Assembly (NCBI RefSeq): GCF_013760845.1
Contig: NZ_JACDUU010000001.1
Coordinates: 342,082-406,081 of the forward strand
DNA from: [Anoxybacillus] calidus
Lineage (GTDB): Bacteria; Bacillota; Bacilli; Bacillales; Anoxybacillaceae
Length of the DNA: 64,000 bases
Reading direction: 5' to 3'
Below are positions 16,817 through 27,579 of this stretch, in pieces. The notes below the pieces were generated by a model, which was not told the origin of the DNA, made no database searches, and saw nothing but the letters and a program-made list of their open reading frames with translations. Position 1 is the stretch's first letter, and each line of letters starts with the position of its first letter. Position numbers and translations under genes: made by a program.

Positions 16817-16935
16817 TGACTTCTTCCCTCCGGATTTGCCATGTTTTATAGATAAGAAAAGCAGCTGAATTCCGTTTTCAAGACGACAATATCATGTTAC
16901 CATTAAAAGAAAACGGATGGAAACGAGGAAGTTTT

Positions 16936-17610
16936 ATGTTAACGGTTATTTCTGCTGGAATTGCACCTGGGCTTGCGCTGCTCAGCTATTTTTATTTAAA
17001 AGATGAATATGAAACAGAACCTTTAACGCTTGTTTTTCGTACGTTTATGTTCGGAATGATTCTCGTTTTTCCAATTATGTTTATGCAATATGTGCTTCAA
17101 GTCGAAAAAATTGTGACAACGAAGTTTTTGTACGCTTTTCTAGTTTCAGGTTTACTGGAAGAATTTTTTAAATGGTTTATTGTTTATTATTCTATTTTTG
17201 ATCATAAAGAATTTGATGAGCCCTATGACGGGATTGTCTATAGTGCTAGCGTATCTCTCGGCTTTGCTACGCTTGAAAACATTCTCTACTTGTTTGCCCA
17301 TGGTGTTGAATTTGCATTTACAAGAGCGCTTTTGCCTGTTTCCAGCCATGCGTTGTTTGCGGTCATTATGGGTTTTTATCTCGGTAAGGCAAAGTTTAAG
17401 GGACAAAAGAAAAAATATGTCTTTTTTTCCTTTTTTATTCCGTTTTTACTTCATGGTATTTATGACTTTATATTATTAACGCAGGAAAAGTGGATGTACT
17501 ACATGCTTCCATTCATGATTTTCTTATGGTGGATGGCATTACGTAAAATAAAGCAGGCAAAAGGATTAGCATTGCGTCATATCGAAGGGACGATGAAAAG
17601 TCAGGCTTAA
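16936..17610 (+). CDS. prsW: Membrane protease PrsW
   Basis: Integral membrane protease that in B. subtilis makes the site-1 cut of anti-sigma factor RsiW, releasing sigma-W under envelope stress. The 224-residue protein starts [25 protein letters not shown], keeps the catalytic EE pair (LLEEFFKW) near residue 73 and the later EN...H...H positions ([26 protein letters not shown] and LLHGIYDF). About seven to eight spans. The start is chosen by homology to B. subtilis PrsW and by the CGAGGAAG site; an in-frame upstream ATG lacks one. Confidence 0.93.
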   Translation: MLTVISAGIAPGLALLSYFYLKDEYETEPLTLVFRTFMFGMILVFPIMFMQYVLQVEKIVTTKFLYAFLVSGLLEEFFKWFIVYYSIFDHKEFDEPYDGIVYSASVSLGFATLENILYLFAHGVEFAFTRALLPVSSHALFAVIMGFYLGKAKFKGQKKKYVFFSFFIPFLLHGIYDFILLTQEKWMYYMLPFMIFLWWMALRKIKQAKGLALRHIEGTMKSQA

Positions 17611-17632
17611 TGAGAGCCTGACTTTTATTTTG
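17596..17632 (+). terminator. prsW terminator
   Basis: AAAAGTCAGGCT and AGCCTGACTTTT form a 12-bp stem, with the prsW stop codon in the loop, followed by ATTTTG. Confidence 0.9.
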
Positions 17633-17699
17633 CATAAAAAGGCAATATGTGCAGAAACTACTCGTAAAATAATTGCAACGTATAGAGGAGGTACCGATA

Positions 17700-18479
17700 T
17701 TGCGAAAAGCGATAGTTTGTATAGTGTTTTTGCTCATATGCTATCTTCGTGCAGGAGAGGCTGAAGCCTTTTCGAATCAAGTGATTCAAAAAGGAGCTGT
17801 TGGCGATGATGTGATTGAACTGCAGGCAAGATTGCAATATATCGGCTTTTATAAAGGGAAGATTGATGGAGTGTTCGGGTGGAGTACATATTGGGCATTG
17901 CGAAACTTTCAGTATGAATTTGGCCTGCCTGTTGACGGGTTGGCCGGAGAAAGCACGAAAGAGAAGTTAGTCAAAGCTTCTAAATATAATGAACAGTTTG
18001 TGAAGGAACAAATTCGAAAAGGCAACAATTTTACTCATTACGGTGGAAAGCCATTAAGCAACCAAACAAAAAACAAAGCGAAAAACACAACACAAACAAC
18101 AGCTGTCAATGTGCCAAAGGGCTTTTCACAAAATGATATTCAGCTTATGGCCAACGCTGTATATGGAGAAGCGCGCGGTGAACCATATATTGGTCAAGTG
18201 GCTGTTGCTGCTGTTATTTTAAATCGCGTGAAAAATCCTGCGTTTCCTAACACAGTGGCAGGAGTGATTTTTCAACCAGGGGCGTTTACAGCGGTAGCCG
18301 ATGGACAAATATGGTTAACCCCGAATGAAACAGCACGGAAAGCCGTACTTGATGCGATTAACGGCTGGGACCCTTCAGAAGGGGCGATTTATTACTTTAA
18401 TCCGGATACAGCGACAAGCGGATGGATTTGGAGTCGTCCTCAAATTAAACGAATCGGCAAGCATATTTTCTGTAAATAG
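17700..18479 (+). CDS. sleB: Spore cortex-lytic enzyme SleB
   Basis: Lytic transglycosylase that degrades spore cortex at germination. The 259-residue protein has an N-terminal signal peptide (about 1-25, cut near GEAEA), a PG_binding_1 domain (about 28-90, GDDVIELQARLQYIGFYKG), a Thr/Lys/Asn-rich linker and a C-terminal Hydrolase_2 domain (about 150-259) with the catalytic glutamate in NAVYGEARGEP. TTG start eight bases after AGAGGAGG. Followed 16 bases later by ypeB, whose product stabilises and holds SleB in the dormant spore. In Bacillus the pair is made in the forespore. Confidence 0.96.
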   Translation: MRKAIVCIVFLLICYLRAGEAEAFSNQVIQKGAVGDDVIELQARLQYIGFYKGKIDGVFGWSTYWALRNFQYEFGLPVDGLAGESTKEKLVKASKYNEQFVKEQIRKGNNFTHYGGKPLSNQTKNKAKNTTQTTAVNVPKGFSQNDIQLMANAVYGEARGEPYIGQVAVAAVILNRVKNPAFPNTVAGVIFQPGAFTAVADGQIWLTPNETARKAVLDAINGWDPSEGAIYYFNPDTATSGWIWSRPQIKRIGKHIFCK

Positions 18480-18495
18480 ATTGGAGGTGTTGAAT

Positions 18496-19842
18496 TTGGT
18501 AAGAGCATTTTTAATTGGACTTTTATCACTCGGAATAGTTGGAACAGCATATTGGGGCTACCGCGAACATCAAGAGAAAAATGCAGTATTGCTGCATGCA
18601 GAAAACAATTACCAGCGCGCTTTTCATGATTTAACGTACCAAGTTGATTTGCTTCATGACAAAATCGGTACGACATTAGCAATGAATTCGCGCACTTCGC
18701 TGTCACCGGCTCTTGCGGAAGTGTGGAGGATTGCTGCTGAAGCTCATTCTTCTGTTGGACAACTGCCGCTTTCCTTGCTTCCGTTCAATAAGACCGAGGA
18801 GTTTTTAGCGAAAATTGGTGAATTCAGCTATCGGACAGCGATACGTGATTTAGAAAAAGAACCGTTAACAAAGGAAGAATATGGAGCGTTGAAAAAATTA
18901 TATAAAAATGCCGCGGACATTCAAAACGAGCTGCGCAATGTTCAATATTTAGTATTAAAAAATAACTTACGTTGGATGGACGTAGAACTGGCGCTTGCTT
19001 CCAATCAAAAACCAATGGACAATACGATTATCGATGGATTTAAGACGGTGGAAAAAAATGTTGAATCATTTTCTGAAACAGATTTTGGGCCAACATTTAC
19101 AAATTTAGAAAACGAAGATCGCGAATTTACTCGCGCTAAAGGAAAACCGATTTCTAAAGAAGAAGCAAAAGAGGTTGCGAAAACATTTTTAGGTTTGAAA
19201 GGAACGGAAAAAATATCGATTGTGGAAAGCGGAAAAGGAGCTATTAACCGTTTTTATAGCTTAACCATTTACGATCCAAAGATGAAAACAGAGACGTATA
19301 TGGATATGACAAAAAACGGGGGCTATCCGATTTGGGTCATTGACAACCGACCGATTCGAACCCAAAAAATGAGTTTAAATGAGGCGACAATAAAGGGATT
19401 GGAGTTTTTAAAAAGACATAAGTTTACGAATTTAGAGCTGTATGAAAGCGCGCAGTATGACAATGTCGGAATCCTTACTTTTGTGACAAACAAAAATGGC
19501 ATCCGTATTTATCCTGAAGCAATTAAGATGAAAGTCGCTCTTGATGATGGAACGATTGTTGGTTTTTCGGCGCGTGACTATTTGTCGTCCAATATAATCG
19601 ATGCTGTTCCAAAACCGAATTTAACTGTCTCTGAGGCAAGAGCAAAAATTAACCCGAATCTTAAAGTAATGGAAGAACGGCAGGCGATAATTGTCAATGA
19701 TTTAAACGATGAAGTTCTTTGTTATGAGTTTTTAGGTACGCTAGGCGAGGATACGTACCGGATTTTCATCAACGCACAAAATGGAATGGAAGAGAAGGTT
19801 GAAAAACTTCAGGATACGGAGCCTGTATATGGAAATATTTAG
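18496..19842 (+). CDS. ypeB: Germination protein YpeB
   Basis: Partner of SleB: required for its stable deposition in the spore, and cleaved during germination. The 448-residue protein has an N-terminal membrane anchor (LVRAFLIGLLSLGIVGTAYWGY), a long helical region and two to three C-terminal PepSY-type repeats (from about residue 215). TTG start chosen because GGAGGTG lies upstream and because the alignment with B. subtilis YpeB begins here; the longer open frame overlaps sleB without support. Confidence 0.95.
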   Translation: MVRAFLIGLLSLGIVGTAYWGYREHQEKNAVLLHAENNYQRAFHDLTYQVDLLHDKIGTTLAMNSRTSLSPALAEVWRIAAEAHSSVGQLPLSLLPFNKTEEFLAKIGEFSYRTAIRDLEKEPLTKEEYGALKKLYKNAADIQNELRNVQYLVLKNNLRWMDVELALASNQKPMDNTIIDGFKTVEKNVESFSETDFGPTFTNLENEDREFTRAKGKPISKEEAKEVAKTFLGLKGTEKISIVESGKGAINRFYSLTIYDPKMKTETYMDMTKNGGYPIWVIDNRPIRTQKMSLNEATIKGLEFLKRHKFTNLELYESAQYDNVGILTFVTNKNGIRIYPEAIKMKVALDDGTIVGFSARDYLSSNIIDAVPKPNLTVSEARAKINPNLKVMEERQAIIVNDLNDEVLCYEFLGTLGEDTYRIFINAQNGMEEKVEKLQDTEPVYGNI

Positions 19843-19843
19843 A

Positions 19844-19880
19844 TAAAAAAGGAAAAGCAGTTGTGCTTTTCCTTTTTTTT
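19844..19880 (+). terminator. sleB-ypeB terminator
   Basis: AAAAAGGAAAAGCA and TGCTTTTCCTTTTT form a 14-bp stem with a 4-base loop, followed by T residues. Confidence 0.93.
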
Positions 19881-19975
19881 ATTCCATGTTTTAATATAAA
19901 GTAGATTTGTTTGGTGAATTCATAAAATAATGAAGTGAAGCAACAATTTTGTTTTATTTCGGGGGTATAACACGC

Positions 19976-20644
19976 ATGTTAAAAATAGGCAGTACGTTAA
20001 TTTTAGAACCGATTAATGGACAAACAGAACATAAATATAAATGCAAAGTAGCAGAAATTTTCCCTAACAGTATACATATCAATTATCCAGTGAATATGGA
20101 GACAGGAAGAACTGTTTTCTTATTAAACGGTATGCAGTTTAAAGCAAGTTTTGTCAGCAACGACCATTCCCTCTATTTATTTGATACAGAAGTAACAGGG
20201 AAAATCAAACAACCGATTCCGCTTGTTGTTCTTTCTTATCCAGGAGAGCAGCAGCTTATTCGTATACAACGACGACAATATGTTCGTGTAGAAGCAAATG
20301 TAGATGTAGCCATTCATCCGCTTAATGGAAAATTTTCTCCGTTTACAACCGTAACGAGCGACATAAGTGCTGGTGGTGCTGCTATTGTTCTTCCTCACAA
20401 AATAAAAGGGTTTGAACCGGGAATGACGGTAGATGTGTGGTTAGTTCTTCATATGCGCTCAGGAGATATCCATTATTTAAATATCCCATCTAAAGTCGTT
20501 CGCATTTTTAAAGTTGAGCATTCATCAGTCGAAAAAGCATCACTTCAATTTCTTAATATGACACAGCAAGAACGGTTGTTATTAATTCGTTATAGTTTTG
20601 AAAAGCAGCTGGAGCAACGGCAGAAAGGCATTGGAGAAGAATAA
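19976..20644 (+). CDS. ypfA: PilZ-domain c-di-GMP receptor YpfA (MotI/DgrA)
   Basis: Binds cyclic di-GMP and, in B. subtilis, slows the flagellar motor as a clutch on MotA. The 222-residue protein has a YcgR-like N-terminal domain (about 1-90) and a C-terminal PilZ domain (about 93-215) with both ligand motifs: R99-R100-QYV-R104 (RxxxR) and D129-I-S-A-G-G134 (D/NxSxxG). ATG start downstream of GGGGGTAT. Presence of this gene and cheR agrees with a motile organism. Confidence 0.92.
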   Translation: MLKIGSTLILEPINGQTEHKYKCKVAEIFPNSIHINYPVNMETGRTVFLLNGMQFKASFVSNDHSLYLFDTEVTGKIKQPIPLVVLSYPGEQQLIRIQRRQYVRVEANVDVAIHPLNGKFSPFTTVTSDISAGGAAIVLPHKIKGFEPGMTVDVWLVLHMRSGDIHYLNIPSKVVRIFKVEHSSVEKASLQFLNMTQQERLLLIRYSFEKQLEQRQKGIGEE

Positions 20645-20734
20645 AGAGCGAAATGAAATGAAATAATATGAAAGTAAAGCGTTATTAGCGGAAAAACGGC
20701 TTTTACAGCCGAATCAAAAGAAAGGTGGATGGGT

Positions 20735-20911
20735 GTGAAACGAATCGAACGAATTTTACTGAAGCTAGTTGTGATTCAATTTATTTTTTTGCTTATCGCC
20801 CAATTTATGATTCTATATACACCATTTTCCCCTTATTTAGGCAAAATATATGAGTATGAAGGTGTAAGCAAGAATCATGTCACGAAAACAATTGAAACAT
20901 TCGACCAATAA
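20735..20911 (+). CDS. ypfB: YpfB family small membrane protein
   Basis: A 58-residue protein with one long hydrophobic span (about 8-28, ILLKLVVIQFIFLLIAQFMI) and a short C-terminal part. It sits between ypfA and cmk as in B. subtilis. The GTG at 20735 is spaced best from AAAGGTGG; the ATG at 20729 directly touches that site. Function unknown. Confidence 0.8.
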   Translation: MKRIERILLKLVVIQFIFLLIAQFMILYTPFSPYLGKIYEYEGVSKNHVTKTIETFDQ

Positions 20912-21000
20912 CGGTCCATATGTTAAAATAACATCGAATGCAGGAGTTTCCTGCTTTTTTTCTTGATAATAAATTTATTTTTGTAAGTTTGGGAGGAATT

Positions 21001-21672
21001 ATGGATAAACGTATTTCAATTGCGATTGATGGACCAGCAGCTGCTGGAAAGAGTACTGTAGCGAAGAGGTTAGCAGAAAACCTTTCATATCTGTATATCG
21101 ATACAGGAGCGATGTATCGTGCTCTGACGTATCGTGCCTTACAAGAAGGAATCGATTTAAATGATGAACATCAATTACTGAATATATTAAAAGATACATA
21201 TATTGAATTGAAGCCATCCGAGTATGGACAACTTGTTTTCATGAATGGTGAGGACGTCACCAATGTTATTCGTCAAGCGGATGTGACCAATTCCGTATCG
21301 ATTGTCGCAAAACATAAATTAGTGCGCGAGGAGATGGTTGCCCGGCAGCGCGCATTTGCACAAAACGGAGGCGTTGTCATGGATGGACGCGATATTGGGA
21401 CACATGTACTTCCGAATGCGGAAGTAAAAATTTTCTTAAAGGCATCAGTGGAAGAACGAGCGAAACGGCGTCACGCGGAAAATTTAGCAAGAGGATTCGA
21501 ATCAGATTTAGAGAAATTAAAAGAAGAAATTGCTTACAGAGACAAGCTTGATTCTGAACGAGAAATTGCGCCGTTAAAAAAAGCAGAAGATGCCATTGAG
21601 ATTGATACGACGTCTTTATCCATTGATGATGTAGTGAAACGAATTATGGAGATTGTTAATGAAAGGATTTGA
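21001..21672 (+). CDS. cmk: Cytidylate kinase
   Basis: Phosphorylates CMP and dCMP with ATP, recycling pyrimidine nucleotides. The 223-residue protein has the P-loop [13 protein letters not shown] (about 11-23), [10 protein letters not shown] (about 37-46), DGRDIGTHV (about 128) and the lid region [12 protein letters not shown] nine bases after GGGAGGAA. Its TGA overlaps the plsC ATG. Confidence 0.97.
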   Translation: MDKRISIAIDGPAAAGKSTVAKRLAENLSYLYIDTGAMYRALTYRALQEGIDLNDEHQLLNILKDTYIELKPSEYGQLVFMNGEDVTNVIRQADVTNSVSIVAKHKLVREEMVARQRAFAQNGGVVMDGRDIGTHVLPNAEVKIFLKASVEERAKRRHAENLARGFESDLEKLKEEIAYRDKLDSEREIAPLKKAEDAIEIDTTSLSIDDVVKRIMEIVNERI

Positions 21673-22256
21673 TGGCGTTGAGTTTTTACTCATTTGCTAA
21701 AGGTGTCGTTTCTGGCATTTTAAAACCTATTTATCGTATTGAAGTCGTGGGGGGGGAGCATTTTCCGAAAGAAGGCGGAGTGCTTCTTTGTTCCAACCAT
21801 ATTAGTAATCTTGATCCACCTGTGGTAGGTATTACTGCTCCACGTCCGGTTCATTTTATGGCAAAAGAAGAGCTGTTTCGTGTGCCGATTTTAAAACATA
21901 TCATTCGAAACTTGAATGCCTTTCCTGTCAAACGTGGAATGAGCGATCGTCAAGCATTGCGCACTGGGCTTGATATACTTAAAGATGGCAAAGTGCTTGG
22001 TATTTTTCCGGAAGGAACGCGAAGCAAAGATGGAAAGCTTAGAAAAGGATTATCAGGCGTTGGTTTTTTTGCTTTACGGACAAATGCCTTCGTTGTTCCG
22101 TGTGCAATCGTCGGTCCATATAAACCGTTTCGAACGCTGAAAGTTGTATACGGAAAGCCGATTGATATGCAGGAGCTTCGTGAAAAAAAGACTTCTCCGG
22201 AAGAAGCAACGGAATATATTATGAGTCATATTCAAGCTCTTTTAGAACAACATTAA
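21672..22256 (+). CDS. plsC: 1-acyl-sn-glycerol-3-phosphate acyltransferase
   Basis: Adds the second acyl chain to lysophosphatidic acid to make phosphatidic acid for membrane lipids. The 194-residue protein has an N-terminal hydrophobic segment and the acyltransferase motifs NHISNLDPP (HX4D catalytic block, about 38-46), FPVKRG (about 76), FPEGTRSKDGKL (about 110) and VPCAIVGP (about 138). The ATG overlaps the cmk stop codon; a TTG one codon earlier is possible. Confidence 0.95.
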   Translation: MALSFYSFAKGVVSGILKPIYRIEVVGGEHFPKEGGVLLCSNHISNLDPPVVGITAPRPVHFMAKEELFRVPILKHIIRNLNAFPVKRGMSDRQALRTGLDILKDGKVLGIFPEGTRSKDGKLRKGLSGVGFFALRTNAFVVPCAIVGPYKPFRTLKVVYGKPIDMQELREKKTSPEEATEYIMSHIQALLEQH

Positions 22257-22302
22257 ACGTTGAAACATCGTAGTGTTTTGTTACATTAATTTTCAGAAAA
22301 TA

Positions 22303-22311
22303 TGGTATAAT
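22303..22311 (+). promoter_or_regulatory. Extended -10 promoter of ypfD
   Basis: TGGTATAAT is an extended -10 element. No well-spaced -35 is present (TTGTTA is 22 bases away), which fits an extended -10 promoter. About 125 bases of leader follow. Confidence 0.55.
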
Positions 22312-22387
22312 AATTTGAGAAGCTTGTTCTCTATTTTATTTTCATTTGCATGAAGAAAAATAGGGGATTTATTAAAAAATTCCGTGA

Positions 22388-22415
22388 ACGGCTTTGCAAG
22401 GTGAACTTAAGCCGT
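22388..22415 (+). promoter_or_regulatory. Leader hairpin before ypfD
   Basis: ACGGCTT and AAGCCGT are a perfect 7-bp inverted repeat with a 14-base loop, ending about six bases before the AAGGAGG ribosome site. There is no T run, so it is not a terminator; it may affect translation. Confidence 0.45.
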
Positions 22416-22435
22416 GTATTTAAGGAGGTTTCAAG

Positions 22436-23596
22436 ATGGTAGAGGATATGAATTTGGAAGTCAAAGTGTATCATGTAGGCGATATTGTGAAGGGGCGTGT
22501 CGCAAAAGTCGAGGACAAACAAGTGTTGATCGATATTGAAGGGAGCAAGCAAAGCGGAATCATTCCAATTAGCGAATTGTCTAGTCTTCATGTTGAAAAA
22601 GCAGGTGATGTTCTTGCAGTTGGCGATGAAGTAATCGCTAAAGTAAAAAAAGTGGAAGAGTCTGCAGACGGAGATGATGGACTTTTAATTTTATCGAAAA
22701 AAGCAGTCGATACGGAAAAAGCATGGGAGGACTTGCAGGAAAAATTTGAAAGCGGTGAAGTGTTTGAGGTCGTTATAAAAGATGTCGTCAAAAGCGGCCT
22801 TGTCGCTGATGTCGGCGTAAGAGGATTCATCCCGGCTTCATTAGTAGAAACGCACTTTGTTGAAGATTTCTCGGACTACAAGGGCCGCACGTTAAAGGTG
22901 AAAGTCGAAGAATTAGACCGTGAGAAAAATCGTGTTATTTTATCGCATCGTGCTGTTCTTGAACAAGAGCAGGCAGAGCAGAAAAGGCAAACTTATAACC
23001 AAATCGAAGCAGGTCAAGTGTTAGAAGGAACGGTTCAGCGAATTGCTGATTTTGGCGTATTCGTTGATATTGGCGGTGTTGATGGATTAGTACATATCTC
23101 TCAACTTTCACATACTCGTGTAAGTCACCCTTCTGAAGTTGTGGCGGAAGGTCAAACCGTAAAAGTAAAAGTTCTTTCTGTTGATCGCGATAATGAACGA
23201 ATTTCTTTGTCGATTAAAGAGACATTGCCGGGGCCATGGGACGGCATTTCTCAAAAGGTAGCTGCAGGTGATGTGATTGAAGGAAAAGTAAAACGTCTTG
23301 CTTCATTCGGTGCGTTTGTTGAGATTTTTCCTGGTGTGGAGGGACTTGTTCATATTTCACAAATTTCCGATAAACGCATCGCTAAGCCGCATGAAGTGTT
23401 AAAAGAAGGCGATGTTGTAAAGGTTAAGGTGCTTGATGTAAATGAAGCGGAGCGTCGTATTTCTTTAAGTATGAAAGAGTTAGAAGATGTAGCCAATGAG
23501 GAAGACTACAGCAAATATGCGCAAACTTCCAATGAACGAACTGGATTCCAAATCGGTGAAGTGCTTGGTGAGCAGCTAAAGAAATTAAAACAATAA
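22436..23596 (+). CDS. ypfD: S1 RNA-binding domain protein YpfD (ribosomal protein S1 homologue)
   Basis: A 386-residue protein with four S1 domains (about 15-90, 105-170, 192-260 and 277-346), each ending in a RISLSMKE-like or related strand; domains 3 and 4 show the GxVxRxxxFGxFVxI pattern clearly. Bacillus proteins of this type are shorter than the six-domain E. coli S1 and are not essential. ATG after AAGGAGG. The C-terminal tail is polar. Confidence 0.93.
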   Translation: MVEDMNLEVKVYHVGDIVKGRVAKVEDKQVLIDIEGSKQSGIIPISELSSLHVEKAGDVLAVGDEVIAKVKKVEESADGDDGLLILSKKAVDTEKAWEDLQEKFESGEVFEVVIKDVVKSGLVADVGVRGFIPASLVETHFVEDFSDYKGRTLKVKVEELDREKNRVILSHRAVLEQEQAEQKRQTYNQIEAGQVLEGTVQRIADFGVFVDIGGVDGLVHISQLSHTRVSHPSEVVAEGQTVKVKVLSVDRDNERISLSIKETLPGPWDGISQKVAAGDVIEGKVKRLASFGAFVEIFPGVEGLVHISQISDKRIAKPHEVLKEGDVVKVKVLDVNEAERRISLSMKELEDVANEEDYSKYAQTSNERTGFQIGEVLGEQLKKLKQ

Positions 23597-23609
23597 TAAA
23601 TAATGGTGA

Positions 23610-24665
<1,056 letters not shown>

Positions 24666-24668
24666 ATT

Positions 24669-24720
24669 CACCCCTTCATCCCGATGACTAAAATCACGGG
24701 ACGAAGGGGGTTTTTATTTT
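24669..24720 (+). terminator. fni terminator
   Basis: ACCCCTTC-ATCCCG and CGGGA-GAAGGGGGT form a long stem with one bulge, followed by TTTTATTTT. Confidence 0.88.
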
Positions 24721-24803
24721 ATTGTCAGAAAAGAGATTATCTCATTTAAAAAATGGAAAAAATAGAGGTTAAGAACGTCTACCGTTAGAAAGAAGGGAAT
24801 CGT

Positions 24804-26429
24804 ATGTTTTTTTTAAAGAAAGTAAAAAAAAAAGTAAAGAAGCAGCAGGAGCAAAACCAAAAACAACAGAATCAAAATCAGCAACAACAGGGCTTTCTTT
24901 CTAACAACTTAGACCAAAATCTACAAGAACTGCAAAATATCTATCAAAATTGTATGGATGTCGTTTTTCGCCAATTTCAAATTGGTGGAAAAACAAAAGC
25001 GGCTCTGATCTATATCGACGGTTTAGCCAATATCGAAGAAACCGACGCAAGCGTGCTTGCCCCTCTCATGAAAGAAAGCGATGTTAGAGTGAATGGCGAG
25101 CAACAGTCTATCGATATGGGGATTGATGTAAATCATATACTAGAACAAAAATTGACTGTTTCTAAGATAAAGAAGGTACGAACAATTACAGAGTGCATTG
25201 AATATATCTCTGGTGGAAGCCCGGTCTTGCTTATCGACAAGCAAATCGAAGGATTTGCTTTAGGTTTGTCAAAATGGGAAAAACGTTCCATCGAAGAACC
25301 GGTGGGGGAATCCGTGATAAGAGGACCGCGGGAGGGTTTCACCGAATCATTAGGGACTAATCTTGCTTTATTGCGAAGAAAAATGAGAAGCCCGCAGCTA
25401 AAAATGAAATCAATGAAAATAGGGGAGTATACCCAGACCGAAGTAGTTATCTCTTATATTGAAGGAATTGCTGAGCAAACGTTACTCCAAGAAGTAGAGA
25501 CCCGGCTTAACCGCATCAAAGTCGACGGCATTTTGGAAACGAGCTACATTGAAGAGTACATCGAGGATAATCCATATTCCCCATTTCCTCAAGTCTTGAA
25601 TACCGAACGCCCTGACGTTGTGGTGGCGAGTCTGCTGGAAGGACGAGTAGCGATTCTTCAAGATGGCACTCCTTTTGCTTTGATTGTACCGGTTTCTTTT
25701 TATTCTTTGCTGCAATCAACTGAAGATTACTACCAACGATCTTTAATTAGCACGGTAACCCGCTGGTTGCGCTATCTATTTCTCTTGATATCTCTTTTAC
25801 TGCCCTCGTTGTATGTGGCGATCCTTACCTTTCATCAGGAAATGATTCCTACTACACTTTTGGTAACGATCGCTGCTTCTCGGGAGCTGGTTCCCTTTCC
25901 GGCGCTAGTTGAAGCGTTAATCATGGAAATTGTATTTGAGGCCCTGCGTGAAGCGGGGGTGAGGCTTCCTAAACAAGCAGGTGCCGCAGTTAGTATCGTT
26001 GGTGCGTTAGTGATTGGGCAAGCTGCGGTCCAAGCAGGAATTGTTTCTGCTCCTTTGATCATGGTGGTCTCCTTGACGGGGATTGCCTCTTTTACCATTC
26101 CCCGCTATACGGCTGGAATCGCATTAAGGATGCTGCGCTTTCCGATGATCTTGTTGGCAGGGACGTTAGGGCTTCTTGGGATTATGCTTGGGCTGCTCAT
26201 GATTCTTACTCATATGGCGGCGCTTCGTTCTTTTGGTGTTCCCTATTTATCTCCCTTGGCTCCAATGCAAGGTCGTGAAATGAAAGACGTGTTGGTGCGC
26301 GCACCTTGGTGGAAGCTCAATACACGCCCCAGTTTAACGGACAACATTCAGCGACAAGGTCCGAATCAGAAACCGAATCCTGATTACGGAAATGACAAGA
26401 CGAGTAAAGGCAAAGGAGGGTCATTATGA
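24804..26429 (+). CDS. Spore germination receptor A subunit (GerAA family)
   Basis: A 541-residue GerA/GerBA/GerKA-type protein. A very polar Lys/Gln N-terminus (first 35 residues, many Gln/Asn) precedes the soluble N-terminal domain (about 40-290), then about five to six membrane spans (about 310-490) with the conserved ASRELVPFP and PKQAGAAVSIVGALVIGQAAV segments, and a polar tail. Gln-rich N-termini occur in several GerA-type proteins. First gene of a four-gene receptor operon; overlaps the B gene by four bases. Germinant unknown. The operon has no counterpart between fni and yphA in B. subtilis. Confidence 0.93.
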   Translation: MFFLKKVKKKVKKQQEQNQKQQNQNQQQQGFLSNNLDQNLQELQNIYQNCMDVVFRQFQIGGKTKAALIYIDGLANIEETDASVLAPLMKESDVRVNGEQQSIDMGIDVNHILEQKLTVSKIKKVRTITECIEYISGGSPVLLIDKQIEGFALGLSKWEKRSIEEPVGESVIRGPREGFTESLGTNLALLRRKMRSPQLKMKSMKIGEYTQTEVVISYIEGIAEQTLLQEVETRLNRIKVDGILETSYIEEYIEDNPYSPFPQVLNTERPDVVVASLLEGRVAILQDGTPFALIVPVSFYSLLQSTEDYYQRSLISTVTRWLRYLFLLISLLLPSLYVAILTFHQEMIPTTLLVTIAASRELVPFPALVEALIMEIVFEALREAGVRLPKQAGAAVSIVGALVIGQAAVQAGIVSAPLIMVVSLTGIASFTIPRYTAGIALRMLRFPMILLAGTLGLLGIMLGLLMILTHMAALRSFGVPYLSPLAPMQGREMKDVLVRAPWWKLNTRPSLTDNIQRQGPNQKPNPDYGNDKTSKGKGGSL

Positions 26430-27538
26430 TCGAGAAAGGAAAAATATCTGCTACACAAATGGGGATAATGATGTATCTTACGATCATCGCAACAGCCATT
26501 CTCTTAGTCCCTGCAATCACCGCCCGACAAGCGAAGCAGGATATGTGGCTCTCTCCCTTCTGGGCTTCTTTCATCGGCTTTCTGACGGTTTATATCGCCG
26601 TTCAGTTGCATCAGCTCTATCCGCAAAAAAACCTCATCGAGTACAGTGAGGATATTCTCGGCAAGTTTCTGGGAAAAGCAGTTGGGTTGATCTTTTTATT
26701 TTTCTATTTGCATGTAAGTGGAATTATTATCCGGGAGTATGGCGAATTTATTGTAGGCAGCTTTCTTTTGCATACTCCATTAGTCTTTGTGATGGGAACT
26801 ATTATCCTAGTGTGCTCCTTTGCCGTCCGCTGCGGTTTGGAAGTGATAGGCAGGCTTGCGGAAATGATCGTACCAGTTGTGATTATCATGATATTGATCC
26901 TTCTTATCCTTTTGATCCCGGATATGGAAGTAGCGAATATGTTTCCTATCATGGAAAAAGGAATGATGCCCTCGCTCAAGGGGGCGGTGATCCCACAAGG
27001 TTGGTTTACTGAGTTCTTCCTCATCGCTTTTCTGCTTCCTTACGTAGCCGATCGTAATAAAGCAAAAAAATGGGGCATGATCTCGGTCGTCGCGGTCATG
27101 TTGACCTTATCTTTCGTTAACATTGCCGTTCTTTTCGTCTTAGGAGAACTCACAGCCGGTTTTATCTACCCCGCGATGAGCGCCGTCCGTTACATTAGTA
27201 TCGCGGGCTTTCTAGAACATATTGAAGCTATTGTAGCGGCCCTTTGGGTAGCAGGTGTTTTTTTGAAGATTGCTGTCTTTTATTACGCTTTAGTATTGGG
27301 AACGGCTCAATGGCTGAATTTGTCAGATTATCGCCCGATCATTTTTCCCGTGGGATTTTTATTGCTGTTATTTTCTATCTGGTCAGCGTCGAATTTAATG
27401 GAATTGACCCATTTTCTAGGAAGCTCTTCCCCGTTTTACCGAATTTCGATTCAAATGGGGATTCCTCTCATTCTCCTATTTATCGCAAAATGGCGCAAAA
27501 GAGCCAGTAACTCAAATCAGGGAAAATACCAAGGATAA
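26426..27538 (+). CDS. Spore germination receptor B subunit (GerAB family)
   Basis: A 370-residue amino-acid-permease-like protein with about ten membrane spans throughout (for example about 12-32, 43-60, 82-100, 115-135, 145-165 and so on). GerAB subunits are thought to bind the germinant in their membrane pocket. The N-terminal ISATQMGIMMYLTIIATAIL is typical. ATG overlaps the A-subunit stop (ATGA). Confidence 0.93.
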   Translation: MIEKGKISATQMGIMMYLTIIATAILLVPAITARQAKQDMWLSPFWASFIGFLTVYIAVQLHQLYPQKNLIEYSEDILGKFLGKAVGLIFLFFYLHVSGIIIREYGEFIVGSFLLHTPLVFVMGTIILVCSFAVRCGLEVIGRLAEMIVPVVIIMILILLILLIPDMEVANMFPIMEKGMMPSLKGAVIPQGWFTEFFLIAFLLPYVADRNKAKKWGMISVVAVMLTLSFVNIAVLFVLGELTAGFIYPAMSAVRYISIAGFLEHIEAIVAALWVAGVFLKIAVFYYALVLGTAQWLNLSDYRPIIFPVGFLLLLFSIWSASNLMELTHFLGSSSPFYRISIQMGIPLILLFIAKWRKRASNSNQGKYQG

Positions 27539-27579
27539 AGACAGCAACGAAACAAGGGGTAAAAAGGAGATAGACAAAA

